Shown: piece by piece, positions 33,435 through 42,035 of the stretch
Layout of the letters: every line of letters starts with the position of its first letter
Position numbering within the stretch: position 1 is the first letter of the stretch
Origin: Microscillaceae bacterium
GTDB lineage: Bacteria; Bacteroidota; Bacteroidia; Cytophagales; Microscillaceae
Direction: 5' to 3'
Length of the DNA stretch: 64,000 nt
Assembly: GCA_011390205.1 (NCBI GenBank)
Contig: JAABSX010000002.1
Location: forward strand, 144,036-208,035
Program-made: the position numbers and the translations under genes
Notes under the pieces: model-generated
The model's database searches: none
Seen by the model: only the letters and a program-made list of their open reading frames with translations
Told to the model about the DNA's origin: nothing

Positions 33435-34019
33435 TTATTGTTTCGGGACGCTAAATACGCCTGTAGGCTTTTTAATTTCGTAGGCCGTAAAGTCTTGTGC
33501 AGCTACCAGCCCGTGTCCTTTTAGAATCTCTGTGGGAGTGGTGATGACTACAAACTTGTCTGTGTAGATTTCTCTTTTGCTAGGTGTCCAGTTAAGCTCC
33601 TCGGTCTTGAGGATTTCTTGGTTTTTGACATTTTCTACCACCACATCTCTTTGTGCTGTGTATTCATTTTTTGTTTTGTCATAGAAAGCCTCTTTGGCAG
33701 TGAGCCGAGAGTAGTTTTCTTCTTTTTCATTAAAGAAATCCACCTGAATCCCATCTGGAAATTCCTGATTGCCTGTTTCATACTCTAGCTGCAGAGGGGC
33801 ACTGACCCGTATCTTGACCATGCCAGAGTCGCTGTAGTTGGTTACAAGCTCAAAGGTCTTCATCGTGGGGCCTTCAAAAGGTTTCATACTTTCTATTTCC
33901 TTTTTACTGACCTCACAGGCTGTCAAAACAAATAAAACACAAAAAGCCAGAAACTGAATGTAGACATTCAGTTTCTGGCTTTTTATGCTTAGAAGAACAA
34001 GATTTCTTTCTTTTCTCAT
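33435..34019 (-). CDS. lptC: LptC-type LPS-export lipoprotein
   Basis: Periplasmic bridge protein that carries LPS from the LptBFG transporter toward LptA/LptD. About 194 residues from the ATG at 34019 chosen here. The longer frame (from 34079) would overlap the TPR gene end and lacks sense. The lipobox LTAC ends a long signal region, then EVSKKEIESMKPFEGPTM. Beta-jellyroll strands follow, with the LptC-type patterns LTAKEAFYDKTKNEYTAQRDVVVEN and LNWTPSKREIYTDKFVVI. A perfect 20-bp hairpin lies in the part encoding the signal peptide, which is unusual. It sits between TPR and CNNM genes as in other Bacteroidota. Confidence 0.8.
   Translation of the reverse strand: MRKERNLVLLSIKSQKLNVYIQFLAFCVLFVLTACEVSKKEIESMKPFEGPTMKTFELVTNYSDSGMVKIRVSAPLQLEYETGNQEFPDGIQVDFFNEKEENYSRLTAKEAFYDKTKNEYTAQRDVVVENVKNQEILKTEELNWTPSKREIYTDKFVVITTPTEILKGHGLVAAQDFTAYEIKKPTGVFSVPKQ
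33941..33984. terminator. Terminator-like perfect hairpin inside the lptC signal-peptide region
   Basis: AAAAAGCCAGAAACTGAATG (33941-33960), loop TAGA, then its exact complement (33965-33984). It has the A-stem-T form of a bidirectional terminator but lies 36-78 bases inside lptC, just after the end of the TPR gene. Confidence 0.7.
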
Positions 34020-34035
34020 AGAGTATTTACTCAAC

Positions 34036-35361
34036 TTATTTAGGCAGGTTTTCCAATGCAGGAATAGTAACCGTCTCACCTATCCAGCATCCTACATTGA
34101 CTGTAGTGCCAGCTCCACCGTGGTTAAAGGCATCTTCACGACGAGGGAAGTACTGCTGCGCTTGAGCTGCTTTTGCACCATTTCCAGCACGGTTGTAGGC
34201 ATTGTAAGCCGCAATAAACACAGCACGCGCTAGCACAGGGTTAGAGTTTGTGCACTGGCTTGAGCTGCCCATGTAAAGGTCTCCTATGCCTGTATAAGCC
34301 TCTGAAGTCTTGCTTGCATCCGTGGAAGCCGCTTTTTGATAATAAGAACGTGCAGTTGATTTATCACCTTGTGAACGGTAAATACCAGCCATCAACATAT
34401 ACAAGTCAGCTTTGTCGGAAGCACTTTCAGCATATCCTTCTGCTTTTTTGATATACTCAATAGCTCTCGTGTTATCACCTTTACCAAGATAATATTTATA
34501 CAAGAAAGCAAAACGCCCGAAAGAGGGTTTAGCCTCAGCCAATTTAGTAGCCAGTTCTAAGAATTTAGGGTCGTCTAAGCATTTTGCCTTGAGCATTTGA
34601 GCCAATACCTGCTCAATCATCTCTACATTGTCTGGGTCTTCGGCCAGTTTAGGCATTAAAAATTTATTGATTTTTTCGCAGTCCATGGTAACACCAGCTG
34701 AAAACTCACTATCAATGTATTCTTTAGCTTTTTCCCAGTATTGCTTGAAGTCATCATCTTTGGCAATATTGGTATCGACTATTTTTGTGAGTTTTTCGTG
34801 TAGAGCAATTATTTCCTCTTCGGTAAAACGCTCACTCTTAAGCATCACACCAGCTAGGTACATTGCATAGTTTACATTGTAGTAGAAAGAGTCATTGCCA
34901 TTGAGTTCTACAATCTTTGTGTATAGTTCAAACAGCTCAGGATACTTCTCAGGTCGATCTTGTAGGTAAGTCATTGCCAATCCACCTTTACGGTTGAGTA
35001 CATTGGCCTCGTCTTGAAAGTATTTGATACGCAAATCATACATTACCAAGGCAGAATCTTCATAGATTGACTTTTGCTCTCCGTCTTCGGCTGCTTTCAC
35101 TAGTCCTTCATAGATATCAGCACCCTTCATATAAAGAGATTTGTTCAGGTCTGGCGTTTTGGCGAGTAGCCATGCAAGTGGCTGCTTTGCACGGTCAAAA
35201 TTGCCTGCTTTCACATCATCACTGAGAAGTGTATATTTTTCTTTAGCTTTTTGTGGTTCATCGCCCCAGTTCCAGCCGTCTTGGGCTTGAGATAGGAGAG
35301 GTACGGCAGCAAAAAACAGCACTAATAAAAAGACACTTTTAAAAAATTGGATATGTTTCAT
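34036..35361 (-). CDS. Secreted TPR-repeat protein
   Basis: 441 residues with a signal peptide (about 1-26, ending LSQAQ). The body consists of helical pairs of tetratricopeptide type (ADIYEGLVKAAEDG, YEKAKEY-like, DNTRAIEYIKKAEGYAES, GDKSTARSYYQKAASTDASKTSEAYTGIGDLYMGSS). The C-terminus GWIGETVTIPALENLPK-type tail follows a Gly-rich turn. It is a periplasmic or outer-membrane scaffold. It lies between the outer-membrane barrel gene and lptC in a block conserved in Bacteroidota, so a role in envelope assembly is plausible but not shown. Confidence 0.8.
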   Translation of the reverse strand: MKHIQFFKSVFLLVLFFAAVPLLSQAQDGWNWGDEPQKAKEKYTLLSDDVKAGNFDRAKQPLAWLLAKTPDLNKSLYMKGADIYEGLVKAAEDGEQKSIYEDSALVMYDLRIKYFQDEANVLNRKGGLAMTYLQDRPEKYPELFELYTKIVELNGNDSFYYNVNYAMYLAGVMLKSERFTEEEIIALHEKLTKIVDTNIAKDDDFKQYWEKAKEYIDSEFSAGVTMDCEKINKFLMPKLAEDPDNVEMIEQVLAQMLKAKCLDDPKFLELATKLAEAKPSFGRFAFLYKYYLGKGDNTRAIEYIKKAEGYAESASDKADLYMLMAGIYRSQGDKSTARSYYQKAASTDASKTSEAYTGIGDLYMGSSSQCTNSNPVLARAVFIAAYNAYNRAGNGAKAAQAQQYFPRREDAFNHGGAGTTVNVGCWIGETVTIPALENLPK

Positions 35362-35626
35362 AGTTTTAAGTAGATTATGTATTAAAGACCATTCATTACT
35401 AATTTAAGTCACATTTTATCACATCAAAAACAAAATAATTTGAGTAATAGTATAAGGTTCTTAGAATATTAACGCAGGATTAACTTTCAAAATGTAGATA
35501 AGGTTCAAAGACTTTAGACTTCGTCAAAATAGAAGACTGGGTATTTTTGAGTAAATCCGTTCAAAGTTAAAAAATTCTGTGAAATCTTTTTATTCTTTTT
35601 ATTTTTTGATAAAAATCTACTTGTGC

Positions 35627-36949
35627 TTAATCAAACCTACGCTTGATAAACCAAGTATCATTGATAGTAACCCCAAAATGTGCCTGGAAGTATCTTTCAC
35701 GTATCAGGCTATTGGACTTTGTGCCACGTTGCCCACCAGTGAGGGAGAGGTTCAGGGTAGTACTACTTCTACCAAATGGCAGAGAAATCCCTGCACTCAA
35801 AGAGTAATCTTCTACATTTTCACCATTGAATGTAAAGGGCGTTTGCTCATAACGTAGCCCCACCCGATAGATACTTCTTTTCCAGAATCCTTTTTGTACA
35901 GAACCAAAATCAGGAATAAATAAGCCTCCAAGTGCTACCACCATATTTTGCCCTAGGGTAGTGCTGGTCTCGAAATTTTTGAAGGTATCCCAGTTTTGTA
36001 GGCTCACATCGGCTGCAATAGCCCACTTGGGTAGCCCTGTCTGTGCCACTACTTTTTCAAAGCTAAAGCCCATGGTAGCTTTGGAGGCAAGCGTTACCCT
36101 TCCTCTTTCATTGTTTACAAGTGTATCAGCATCTGTATTGACACCTTGCACACGCCTATCTACAGAGATAAACCTTTTGGCGTTGAGGTCTCTGCCTAGG
36201 TTATAGACCAGCCCTAGATTGAGGCGATAGTCCTTGCCTATGTTTTGTGAGAATGCAATCCCTGGTTCAAAGGTAAAATCAGTGTAAGTCGTTCTTTTTT
36301 TGAATGCAATCTCATAATCATTTTGATTGGCACCACCATTGACCTGTGTGATAGATTCATCTATTACAGCACCAAAGATATAATTGACTTTTATCCCGAG
36401 CAAAAGCCTAGATTTAAGTGTATCAGGTCTAAAATTATTTTTGCCTAGCAGGTCTATAGCAGTGCTAAAGAAAGCATTGCTGAGCCCACCCGAGCCTTTG
36501 TAAGTTACATCTGCCGTAAAATCCGAGTTTTCTACTTGCTGTACAAAAGAGTTTTCATAATTGACAGAGCTAAAGGACTGCAGGCCTATAGAGGCACTCA
36601 TACGGCGTGCTATCGGGAAGGCGAGTGCCATATGGCTGAGCCCTGCCCCAAAATCACGCTGGCTTTGCTCATCTTGGTTGAGGAGTGTCAGTTTGCTCGT
36701 AACCCCTACATCTAGGATAGTACGGCGTATTTTGGCAAGGAGAGCAGGGTTAATATTGTTTATCTGAAATGGTAAATCAAAGGCTGCCCCGATGCCTGCC
36801 ATCCCAGCTTGGTGGCTAAATGCTTGGCTCCTGATGTCGCCTATGCCAGTTTGTGAGTAGGGGGAGTTTCCTAGGTCTTGTGCTTGTAGTCTGTGGCAAG
36901 CAAGCCCTACAAGTGCAAGACATAAGAGGAGGAGATTTTTAAAGATCAT
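35627..36949 (-). CDS. Outer-membrane beta-barrel protein next to coaX
   Basis: 440 residues. The signal peptide ends at about residue 23 (RLQAQD). An opening GNSPYSQTGIGDI motif with NINPALLAK follows, then amphipathic strands through to an aromatic C-terminus (FIKRRFD). This resembles the FadL/PorV-like conserved barrels found beside coaX in many Bacteroidota. A transport or T9SS-related role is possible, but no substrate evidence is visible. It overlaps the 3' end of coaX by 11 bases, so the two are co-transcribed. Confidence 0.72.
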   Translation of the reverse strand: MIFKNLLLLCLALVGLACHRLQAQDLGNSPYSQTGIGDIRSQAFSHQAGMAGIGAAFDLPFQINNINPALLAKIRRTILDVGVTSKLTLLNQDEQSQRDFGAGLSHMALAFPIARRMSASIGLQSFSSVNYENSFVQQVENSDFTADVTYKGSGGLSNAFFSTAIDLLGKNNFRPDTLKSRLLLGIKVNYIFGAVIDESITQVNGGANQNDYEIAFKKRTTYTDFTFEPGIAFSQNIGKDYRLNLGLVYNLGRDLNAKRFISVDRRVQGVNTDADTLVNNERGRVTLASKATMGFSFEKVVAQTGLPKWAIAADVSLQNWDTFKNFETSTTLGQNMVVALGGLFIPDFGSVQKGFWKRSIYRVGLRYEQTPFTFNGENVEDYSLSAGISLPFGRSSTTLNLSLTGGQRGTKSNSLIRERYFQAHFGVTINDTWFIKRRFD

Positions 36950-37664
36950 TATATTCTAAAATTGTATTTAAACCAATAAGATTTAGAAAAGGAACTGCAA
37001 ATATGGGTTGTTTTAATTTACTTTCAAAAAAAGTGGCATCACCACCACTTAAAATTAAGTGCAAATCACGGTATTTTTTAGAAAGTTCTTGGTATAAACC
37101 CTGTATTTCATATTTTATTCCTTGTATGACTCCATTTAGCATGGCTTGGGTTGTCTGCCTCCCCAAAATATTTTCAGATAATTCATATTCTGTTACTTCT
37201 AGCAGCGGAAGTTTGGCAGTAAACTCATGCATCGCCCGTAGCCTTAAGTGCATACCAGGGGCTATGTTCCCACCCCAGTAATGATGGTCTTTGTCTATCA
37301 AATCAAAGGTAATACAAGTGCCTATATCTACTACTAGGCAGTTTTTATCAGGGAAATAGGTCTTTGCCCCTACCACCCCTGCCAGCCTGTCAAGCCCAAG
37401 CGTGTGGGGCGTTTCATAATGGTTATGGATAGGCACGGGAGTCTGCTGTGATAAAACCATCAAACGGCTGTGTGCCTGGATTTCAGCCCAAAAAGCATCA
37501 TTGTGCTTGCGTACTGTAGAGAGAATCACCTGAGAGGGCTTTTCTTTTTTGATGATGGGGAGAATCTGCTCTAAATTGAGTGCTGTCAGGATTTCTGTTT
37601 CTTTGTCTTTTTCAAACTTTCCAAGTTTGCAAAAAGTATTTCCGATGTCAATGGCTAAATTCAT
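36939..37664 (-). CDS. coaX: Type III pantothenate kinase
   Basis: First step of coenzyme A synthesis (pantothenate to 4'-phosphopantothenate). ASKHA fold: phosphate-1 motif MNLAIDIGNTFCKLG at the N-terminus, catalytic region TPHTLGLDRLAGVVGA, phosphate-2 motif VVDIGTCITFDLID, and ILSGGDATFF at the end. The open frame begins at 37727, but the ATG at 37664 gives the family N-terminus, 241 residues. It heads the OMP-TPR-lptC-CNNM run and overlaps the OMP start. Confidence 0.9.
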   Translation of the reverse strand: MNLAIDIGNTFCKLGKFEKDKETEILTALNLEQILPIIKKEKPSQVILSTVRKHNDAFWAEIQAHSRLMVLSQQTPVPIHNHYETPHTLGLDRLAGVVGAKTYFPDKNCLVVDIGTCITFDLIDKDHHYWGGNIAPGMHLRLRAMHEFTAKLPLLEVTEYELSENILGRQTTQAMLNGVIQGIKYEIQGLYQELSKKYRDLHLILSGGDATFFESKLKQPIFAVPFLNLIGLNTILEYNDL

Positions 37665-37819
37665 GGACTGTTTTAGTGCAAAAATTGAAATTATCGTATA
37701 TTTTTGTGAAGTATTTTTATATTTCAAACATCCAAGTAGATGTCTATCTACAAAAGTAGAGAATTAGATTTTTAGTGAATAACAATACCCAAAAGATTTT
37801 TTTGACTATACCCCTTACT

Positions 37820-39049
37820 ATGAAAGATTTATTAAGAAAATTTGAAAGCAAAAGACCTGAGATTGTCTTTGAATGGAAAGATGCCGAGACGGAGGCCGAA
37901 GGCTGGGTGGTGATTAACTCCCTCCGAAATGGCGCTGCTGGAGGAGGCACACGCATGCGTGTGGGGCTTGACCGCAACGAGGTGGAATCACTGGCTAAAA
38001 CCATGGAGGTGAAGTTTACTGTCTCAGGGCCTCCGATTGGAGGTGCAAAGTCAGGAATTAATTTTGACCCCAATGACCCCCGCAAGCAAGGAGTGTTGGA
38101 GAGATGGTACAAGGCGGTCTATCCTTTGCTTAAAAATTATTATGGCACAGGAGGGGATTTGAATGTGGATGAGATTCATGAGGTGATTCCTATTACAGAG
38201 ACTTATGGGCTGTGGCACCCTCAAGAAGGCGTAGTAAATGGACATTTTAATGCCAGTAAACCTGACAAAATTCGTAAAATCGGGCGGCTGAGGCAAGGTG
38301 TCTCCAAGGTATTGGAGAATCCAGAATATACTCCGCATACCATTTCTAAGAAATATACTGTTTCGGACATGATTACGGGCTATGGTGTGGCTGAAGCTGT
38401 CTGTCATTATTACAATCTCTGGGGAGGAAACCTCAACGAGAAAAGGGCCATCATTCAGGGCTGGGGCAATGTAGGAGCTACTTCTGCCTTGTATCTTGCC
38501 AAAGAAGGGGTAAAAATAGTCGGGATTATAGACAAATCTCACGGAATGATGAACCCAGAAGGCTATGACCTAGAAGCCGTAAAAAAAATATTTGCAGCCC
38601 GTGAAAACAATACTTTAGTAGGAGAGGAACTTCTTCCTTTTGAGGAGGTAAACAAGCATGTATGGAGCATGGGGGCAGAGATATTTATCCCAGCAGCGGC
38701 CTCTCGCCTCGTTACACAATCTCAAGTAGAGGCGATGATAGCCAACCAACTAGAGGTGATAGCCTGTGGGGCAAATGTGCCCTTTGCAGACAAAGCTATT
38801 TTTTATGGGCCTATCACAGAGTATGTAGATGAGAGGGTTGCTTTAGTATCTGATTTTGTGGCAAACTGCGGCATGGCACGTGCCTTTGCTTATTTGATGT
38901 CGCCCAATGCACCCGTAACTGACAAGGATATTTTTGAAGATATTTCGCAGACCATCCGCCAAGCATTGGAGAAAATACACGCCATCAACCCTGAGAAGAC
39001 ACACCTTGCATCTGCAGGTTTTCAGATAGCCTTGCAGGAATTGTTGTAA
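37820..39049 (+). CDS. Glu/Leu/Phe/Val-type dehydrogenase
   Basis: NAD(P)-dependent amino-acid dehydrogenase of 409 residues from the ATG at 37820; a GTG at 37775 would add 15. The dimerisation domain has the catalytic Lys in PPIGGAKSGINFDP and the Asp region GTGGDLNVDE. The Rossmann domain carries IIQGWGNVGATSALYLAKEG near residue 220. Glutamate is the most common substrate for this subgroup in Bacteroidota, but leucine or valine cannot be ruled out. It is divergent from coaX and ends at a good terminator. Confidence 0.82.
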   Translation: MKDLLRKFESKRPEIVFEWKDAETEAEGWVVINSLRNGAAGGGTRMRVGLDRNEVESLAKTMEVKFTVSGPPIGGAKSGINFDPNDPRKQGVLERWYKAVYPLLKNYYGTGGDLNVDEIHEVIPITETYGLWHPQEGVVNGHFNASKPDKIRKIGRLRQGVSKVLENPEYTPHTISKKYTVSDMITGYGVAEAVCHYYNLWGGNLNEKRAIIQGWGNVGATSALYLAKEGVKIVGIIDKSHGMMNPEGYDLEAVKKIFAARENNTLVGEELLPFEEVNKHVWSMGAEIFIPAAASRLVTQSQVEAMIANQLEVIACGANVPFADKAIFYGPITEYVDERVALVSDFVANCGMARAFAYLMSPNAPVTDKDIFEDISQTIRQALEKIHAINPEKTHLASAGFQIALQELL

Positions 39050-39072
39050 AATACAGGCAAAATACAGAAAGT

Positions 39073-39118
39073 AAAAAAGGCTTTATGCTATCTTCTTGAT
39101 GGTATAAAGCCTTTTTTG
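39073..39118. terminator. Bidirectional terminator
   Basis: AAAAAAGGCTTTAT (39073-39086) pairs with ATAAAGCCTTTTTT (39104-39117); inner CTATC/GATGG bases extend it. It lies between the dehydrogenase and the convergent usp genes. Confidence 0.82.
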
Positions 39119-39134
39119 ATAAATGTGCCTAAGG

Positions 39135-39974
39135 TTATCTTGCGAAAGTAATCACAGGGCGGCTGCTTTCATCTATCACGACATCACTCGTGTGTGTAGA
39201 AATTGTGTAATCTAGCAGATTACCGAGGTGTGTGGCTGCAAGTGCAAGCAGGTCTGCTTGTACATCTTCACAAAAATGTGCAATTCCTGTTTCTACCGTA
39301 AAATCATTGTAAATAGAAAAAGTATAGTTTTCTAGCTGATACTTATCCACAAAGTTATCCTTCATCGAGTTGATGCGATGGTTGTTGTAAAAATCAGCAG
39401 GTGTGTTAATATAAACCAAATGCAAGTTAGAACCAAAAAGCCTTTGCATTTCTTTGATTTGAGTGATGACATTGTCATGCTCTTCATCTAAATTCGTAGC
39501 AAATACCAAGTTATCTGCCTTAAAAGTCTGGTTTTTGCGGATGGTCAATACTGGACAAGTTACAGTGCGTATGACTCCATCTGTGGTAGAGCTAAAAAGC
39601 ATTTCTTTATAAATACTGCTAGAATGTGCACCGATTACCATAAGGTCTATTTCTTCTTCTGATACTGTTTTGTTGAGTAATTCTATGACATCACCTGTTT
39701 CTATTTTTCCTATAGCATTGGTGAGTCCGTATTTTTCTATCAATGCTTCTAGCTTTTGACCTGCACTCTCAATGAGATGTGCCTTATAAGTAGGATCTTG
39801 TTTTGCATCTACATATTCTCCAGATTGGTTGGTGGTGAAGAATCGGTCTAAATCTACTACGTGCATCAGTACAAGTGATAAATCTTGGTCAGGCTTCTTA
39901 GCAATCTGTATGGCTACCTCTAGTGCATTGTTGGAGGCTTCTGAGAAATCAGTGGGGATGAGTATCTTTTTCAT
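39135..39974 (-). CDS. Universal stress protein, tandem UspA domains (third in the cluster)
   Basis: 279 residues, two UspA domains. The first has KKILIPTDFSEASNNALEVA and IDLMVIGAHSSS...; the second is more diverged and ends ALAATHLGNLLDYTI. The ATP-type motif GxxGxxxxG is degraded in both, so nucleotide binding is doubtful. It is the last of three co-directional usp genes and about 80 bases behind the middle one. Such proteins protect against starvation, oxygen or membrane stress; the specific partner is unknown. Confidence 0.82.
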   Translation of the reverse strand: MKKILIPTDFSEASNNALEVAIQIAKKPDQDLSLVLMHVVDLDRFFTTNQSGEYVDAKQDPTYKAHLIESAGQKLEALIEKYGLTNAIGKIETGDVIELLNKTVSEEEIDLMVIGAHSSSIYKEMLFSSTTDGVIRTVTCPVLTIRKNQTFKADNLVFATNLDEEHDNVITQIKEMQRLFGSNLHLVYINTPADFYNNHRINSMKDNFVDKYQLENYTFSIYNDFTVETGIAHFCEDVQADLLALAATHLGNLLDYTISTHTSDVVIDESSRPVITFAR

Positions 39975-40052
39975 GATATTGAGTTTTTGATTAAGTCATT
40001 GAGAAATCAAATTTAAGTTATTCCTGATAAAAATAATATGCTTTGATTAGAT

Positions 40053-40910
40053 TTATGACGATGTTTCAGAGATATTTTTGGTGCCAAGTGCCAATACAGG
40101 AATAGATGTCTGCTTCATGACTTCCTCGGTGATACTTCCTGTCATAAAATGCGCCAAACCGCTACGTTGGTGAGTAATCATGATGATGAGTTCTGCTTCT
40201 TCTTTTTGGGCAAAAAACATGATTCCTTCTTCTTCATTGTAGGCATTCACCGTTTCTATGCTGTAATTTTCAAATTTGGAATCTACTACCAGTCGCTCTA
40301 GCTTTTTACTGACCTCTTTACTGCTCATAAAATGGTTAGGTGTAACCACATGGAGAATGCACAGCTTGGCACTCCAAAAATTTTGGAAAGCCTTTATTTG
40401 TGCATATACTTCAGTGTAAGTAGGGTTAATATCTACTGCCAGCACTATTTTTTTGATAGCCTTTGGCTCATAAGGCTGAAAGATAGAGATTAAAGGGATG
40501 GAAATCTGCCTGAGCAACTGTTCTGTATGTGTGGCCCCAAACATGCCTGCATTTCCGTGGGTAGCCATGATGATAAGGTCTATATTCTGCTCTGTAATCT
40601 GGTGCAGGAGTGTTTCTATTAAATCACCAGATTCTATGCTTTTTAAGATGCGTATATTTTCTACGGCGTAGGATTCTGCAGCCTTGTCTAGGTGTATTTT
40701 GAGTGTTTCAGAAAATTGCTCCTCATACTCTTTGGCAGATACAGGGTTATTGATGGCAAGCTGTTGTAGTGCTTTCACTTTTTCTTTGTCTAAGACGTGA
40801 GAGATACACAGCGTTGCATTTGTCTGCTTTGCCAGCCAATGTGCATACTTAAGGGCACTTTCGGCAAGGTCTGAAAAATCAAATGGAACGAATATTTTTT
40901 TTATTTTCAT
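40053..40910 (-). CDS. Universal stress protein, tandem UspA domains (middle)
   Basis: 285 residues, two UspA domains. It begins KKIFVPFDFSDLAESALKYA and contains LIIMATHGNAGMFGATHTEQLLRQ (near a normal GxxGxxx-T nucleotide motif). A second domain ends LIIMITHQRSGLAHFMTGSITEEV. It shares with its two neighbours the segment VVDSKFENYSIETVNAYNEEEGI. It lies 20 bases behind the first usp gene, so they form an operon. Confidence 0.83.
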   Translation of the reverse strand: MKIKKIFVPFDFSDLAESALKYAHWLAKQTNATLCISHVLDKEKVKALQQLAINNPVSAKEYEEQFSETLKIHLDKAAESYAVENIRILKSIESGDLIETLLHQITEQNIDLIIMATHGNAGMFGATHTEQLLRQISIPLISIFQPYEPKAIKKIVLAVDINPTYTEVYAQIKAFQNFWSAKLCILHVVTPNHFMSSKEVSKKLERLVVDSKFENYSIETVNAYNEEEGIMFFAQKEEAELIIMITHQRSGLAHFMTGSITEEVMKQTSIPVLALGTKNISETSS

Positions 40911-40930
40911 GGTAAAATCAGTCCTATCAT

Positions 40931-41776
40931 TTATTTTTTATACTTCATCCCGAAGGTAAGCACGGGGCGCTTGGAGTGATTTACTATATCCTCTGCAATA
41001 CTTCCTGAGATAAGATGCGCCAGCCCCGTACGCTGGTGTGTAGCTACTGCGATGAGGTCTATCTTCATATCTTCTGAAAAATAAATGATTCCGTTTTCTT
41101 CATTGAGTTCATTATAGATATGAAAGCTGTAATTTTCTAGTACAATGTCTTTGATAAATTCATCTTTCTTGCGTGTAGCCTCGTGCTGTGTACTAAAATT
41201 ATTGGGCACATTCACATAAAGCAAGTACAGGTGCATCTTTAGAAGTTTTTGTAATTTGATGACTTCTTCTAAGATAGGTTTTTGTGATTTTTCAAAGGAA
41301 GTTGCAAAAAGTAAGTTTTGCAAGCCTTCTAGGTTGGTTTTTTCTCTGAGAGTAAGCACAGGGCAACGTGCCGTTCTGACTACTTTTTCTGTGTTAGAGC
41401 CTATCAAGACCTCATCTAGCCCACTTACGCCCATAGTACCCATGACGATGAGCTCTACGTTGTTAGAAGCTACTTGCTCTTCTATAGCTGAGAAGATAGT
41501 CCCTAAGCTGACATGGGTCTGGATATCTACCCCTTTGTATTCGCTCAAGAGTGCCTTCATCTGTTCGTGTGCATTTTCTTTTAGGTATTCTATATATTTT
41601 TGCTCTACTGAGGCATCAATATACATCCCATCAGTGGCTGCCACATAAGATTTAATAGGCTCTATGATATTAAGTAAAATCACTCGCCCTTCTAAAAGCT
41701 TGCTCAACTGTACGGCTACATCTAGGGCGTTGTTGGCGGGTTCAGAAAAATCTGTAGGAACTAGGATCGTTTTCAT
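40931..41776 (-). CDS. Universal stress protein, tandem UspA domains (first)
   Basis: 281 residues, two UspA domains. N-terminus MKTILVPTDFSEPANNALDVA. LIVMGTMGVSGLDEVLIGSNTEKVVRTARCPVLTLR in domain 1 has a near-complete ATP motif. Domain 2 ends ATHQRTGLAHLISGSIAEDIV. It is the lead gene of three tandem usp paralogues. Upstream at 41836-41849 is a perfect ATGATAATTATCAT palindrome that could bind a regulator such as a Fur/PerR-family protein. Confidence 0.84.
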   Translation of the reverse strand: MKTILVPTDFSEPANNALDVAVQLSKLLEGRVILLNIIEPIKSYVAATDGMYIDASVEQKYIEYLKENAHEQMKALLSEYKGVDIQTHVSLGTIFSAIEEQVASNNVELIVMGTMGVSGLDEVLIGSNTEKVVRTARCPVLTLREKTNLEGLQNLLFATSFEKSQKPILEEVIKLQKLLKMHLYLLYVNVPNNFSTQHEATRKKDEFIKDIVLENYSFHIYNELNEENGIIYFSEDMKIDLIAVATHQRTGLAHLISGSIAEDIVNHSKRPVLTFGMKYKK

Positions 41777-41835
41777 CTTGATAAATAGTTAAATGTAAAT
41801 TTTTGTGAAAATAGTGTTTTTTTATAATTAGCACA

Positions 41836-41849
41836 ATGATAATTATCAT
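41836..41849. promoter_or_regulatory. Perfect 14-bp palindrome upstream of the usp cluster
   Basis: ATGATAATTATCAT, 60 bases upstream of the first usp gene and 190 bases upstream of the MORN gene. The GATAAT/ATTATC halves recall Fur/PerR boxes. No regulator gene is nearby. Confidence 0.4.
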
Positions 41850-42035
41850 CAAATAGATTTTTGTAAGCATTGTCTGAGGTTTAACTTGCCAAAATCAGAA
41901 ACTCACAAAGCAAATCTAAGGTCTTGCACTTATTTAGGCTACAAAAAAGGATTTCCACTTATCTTTTTCATTATTTTTCGTTTCTTTAAATATATGATTG
42001 ATAAATTAGTACAAGTGTTAAAAAATACCATTAAA

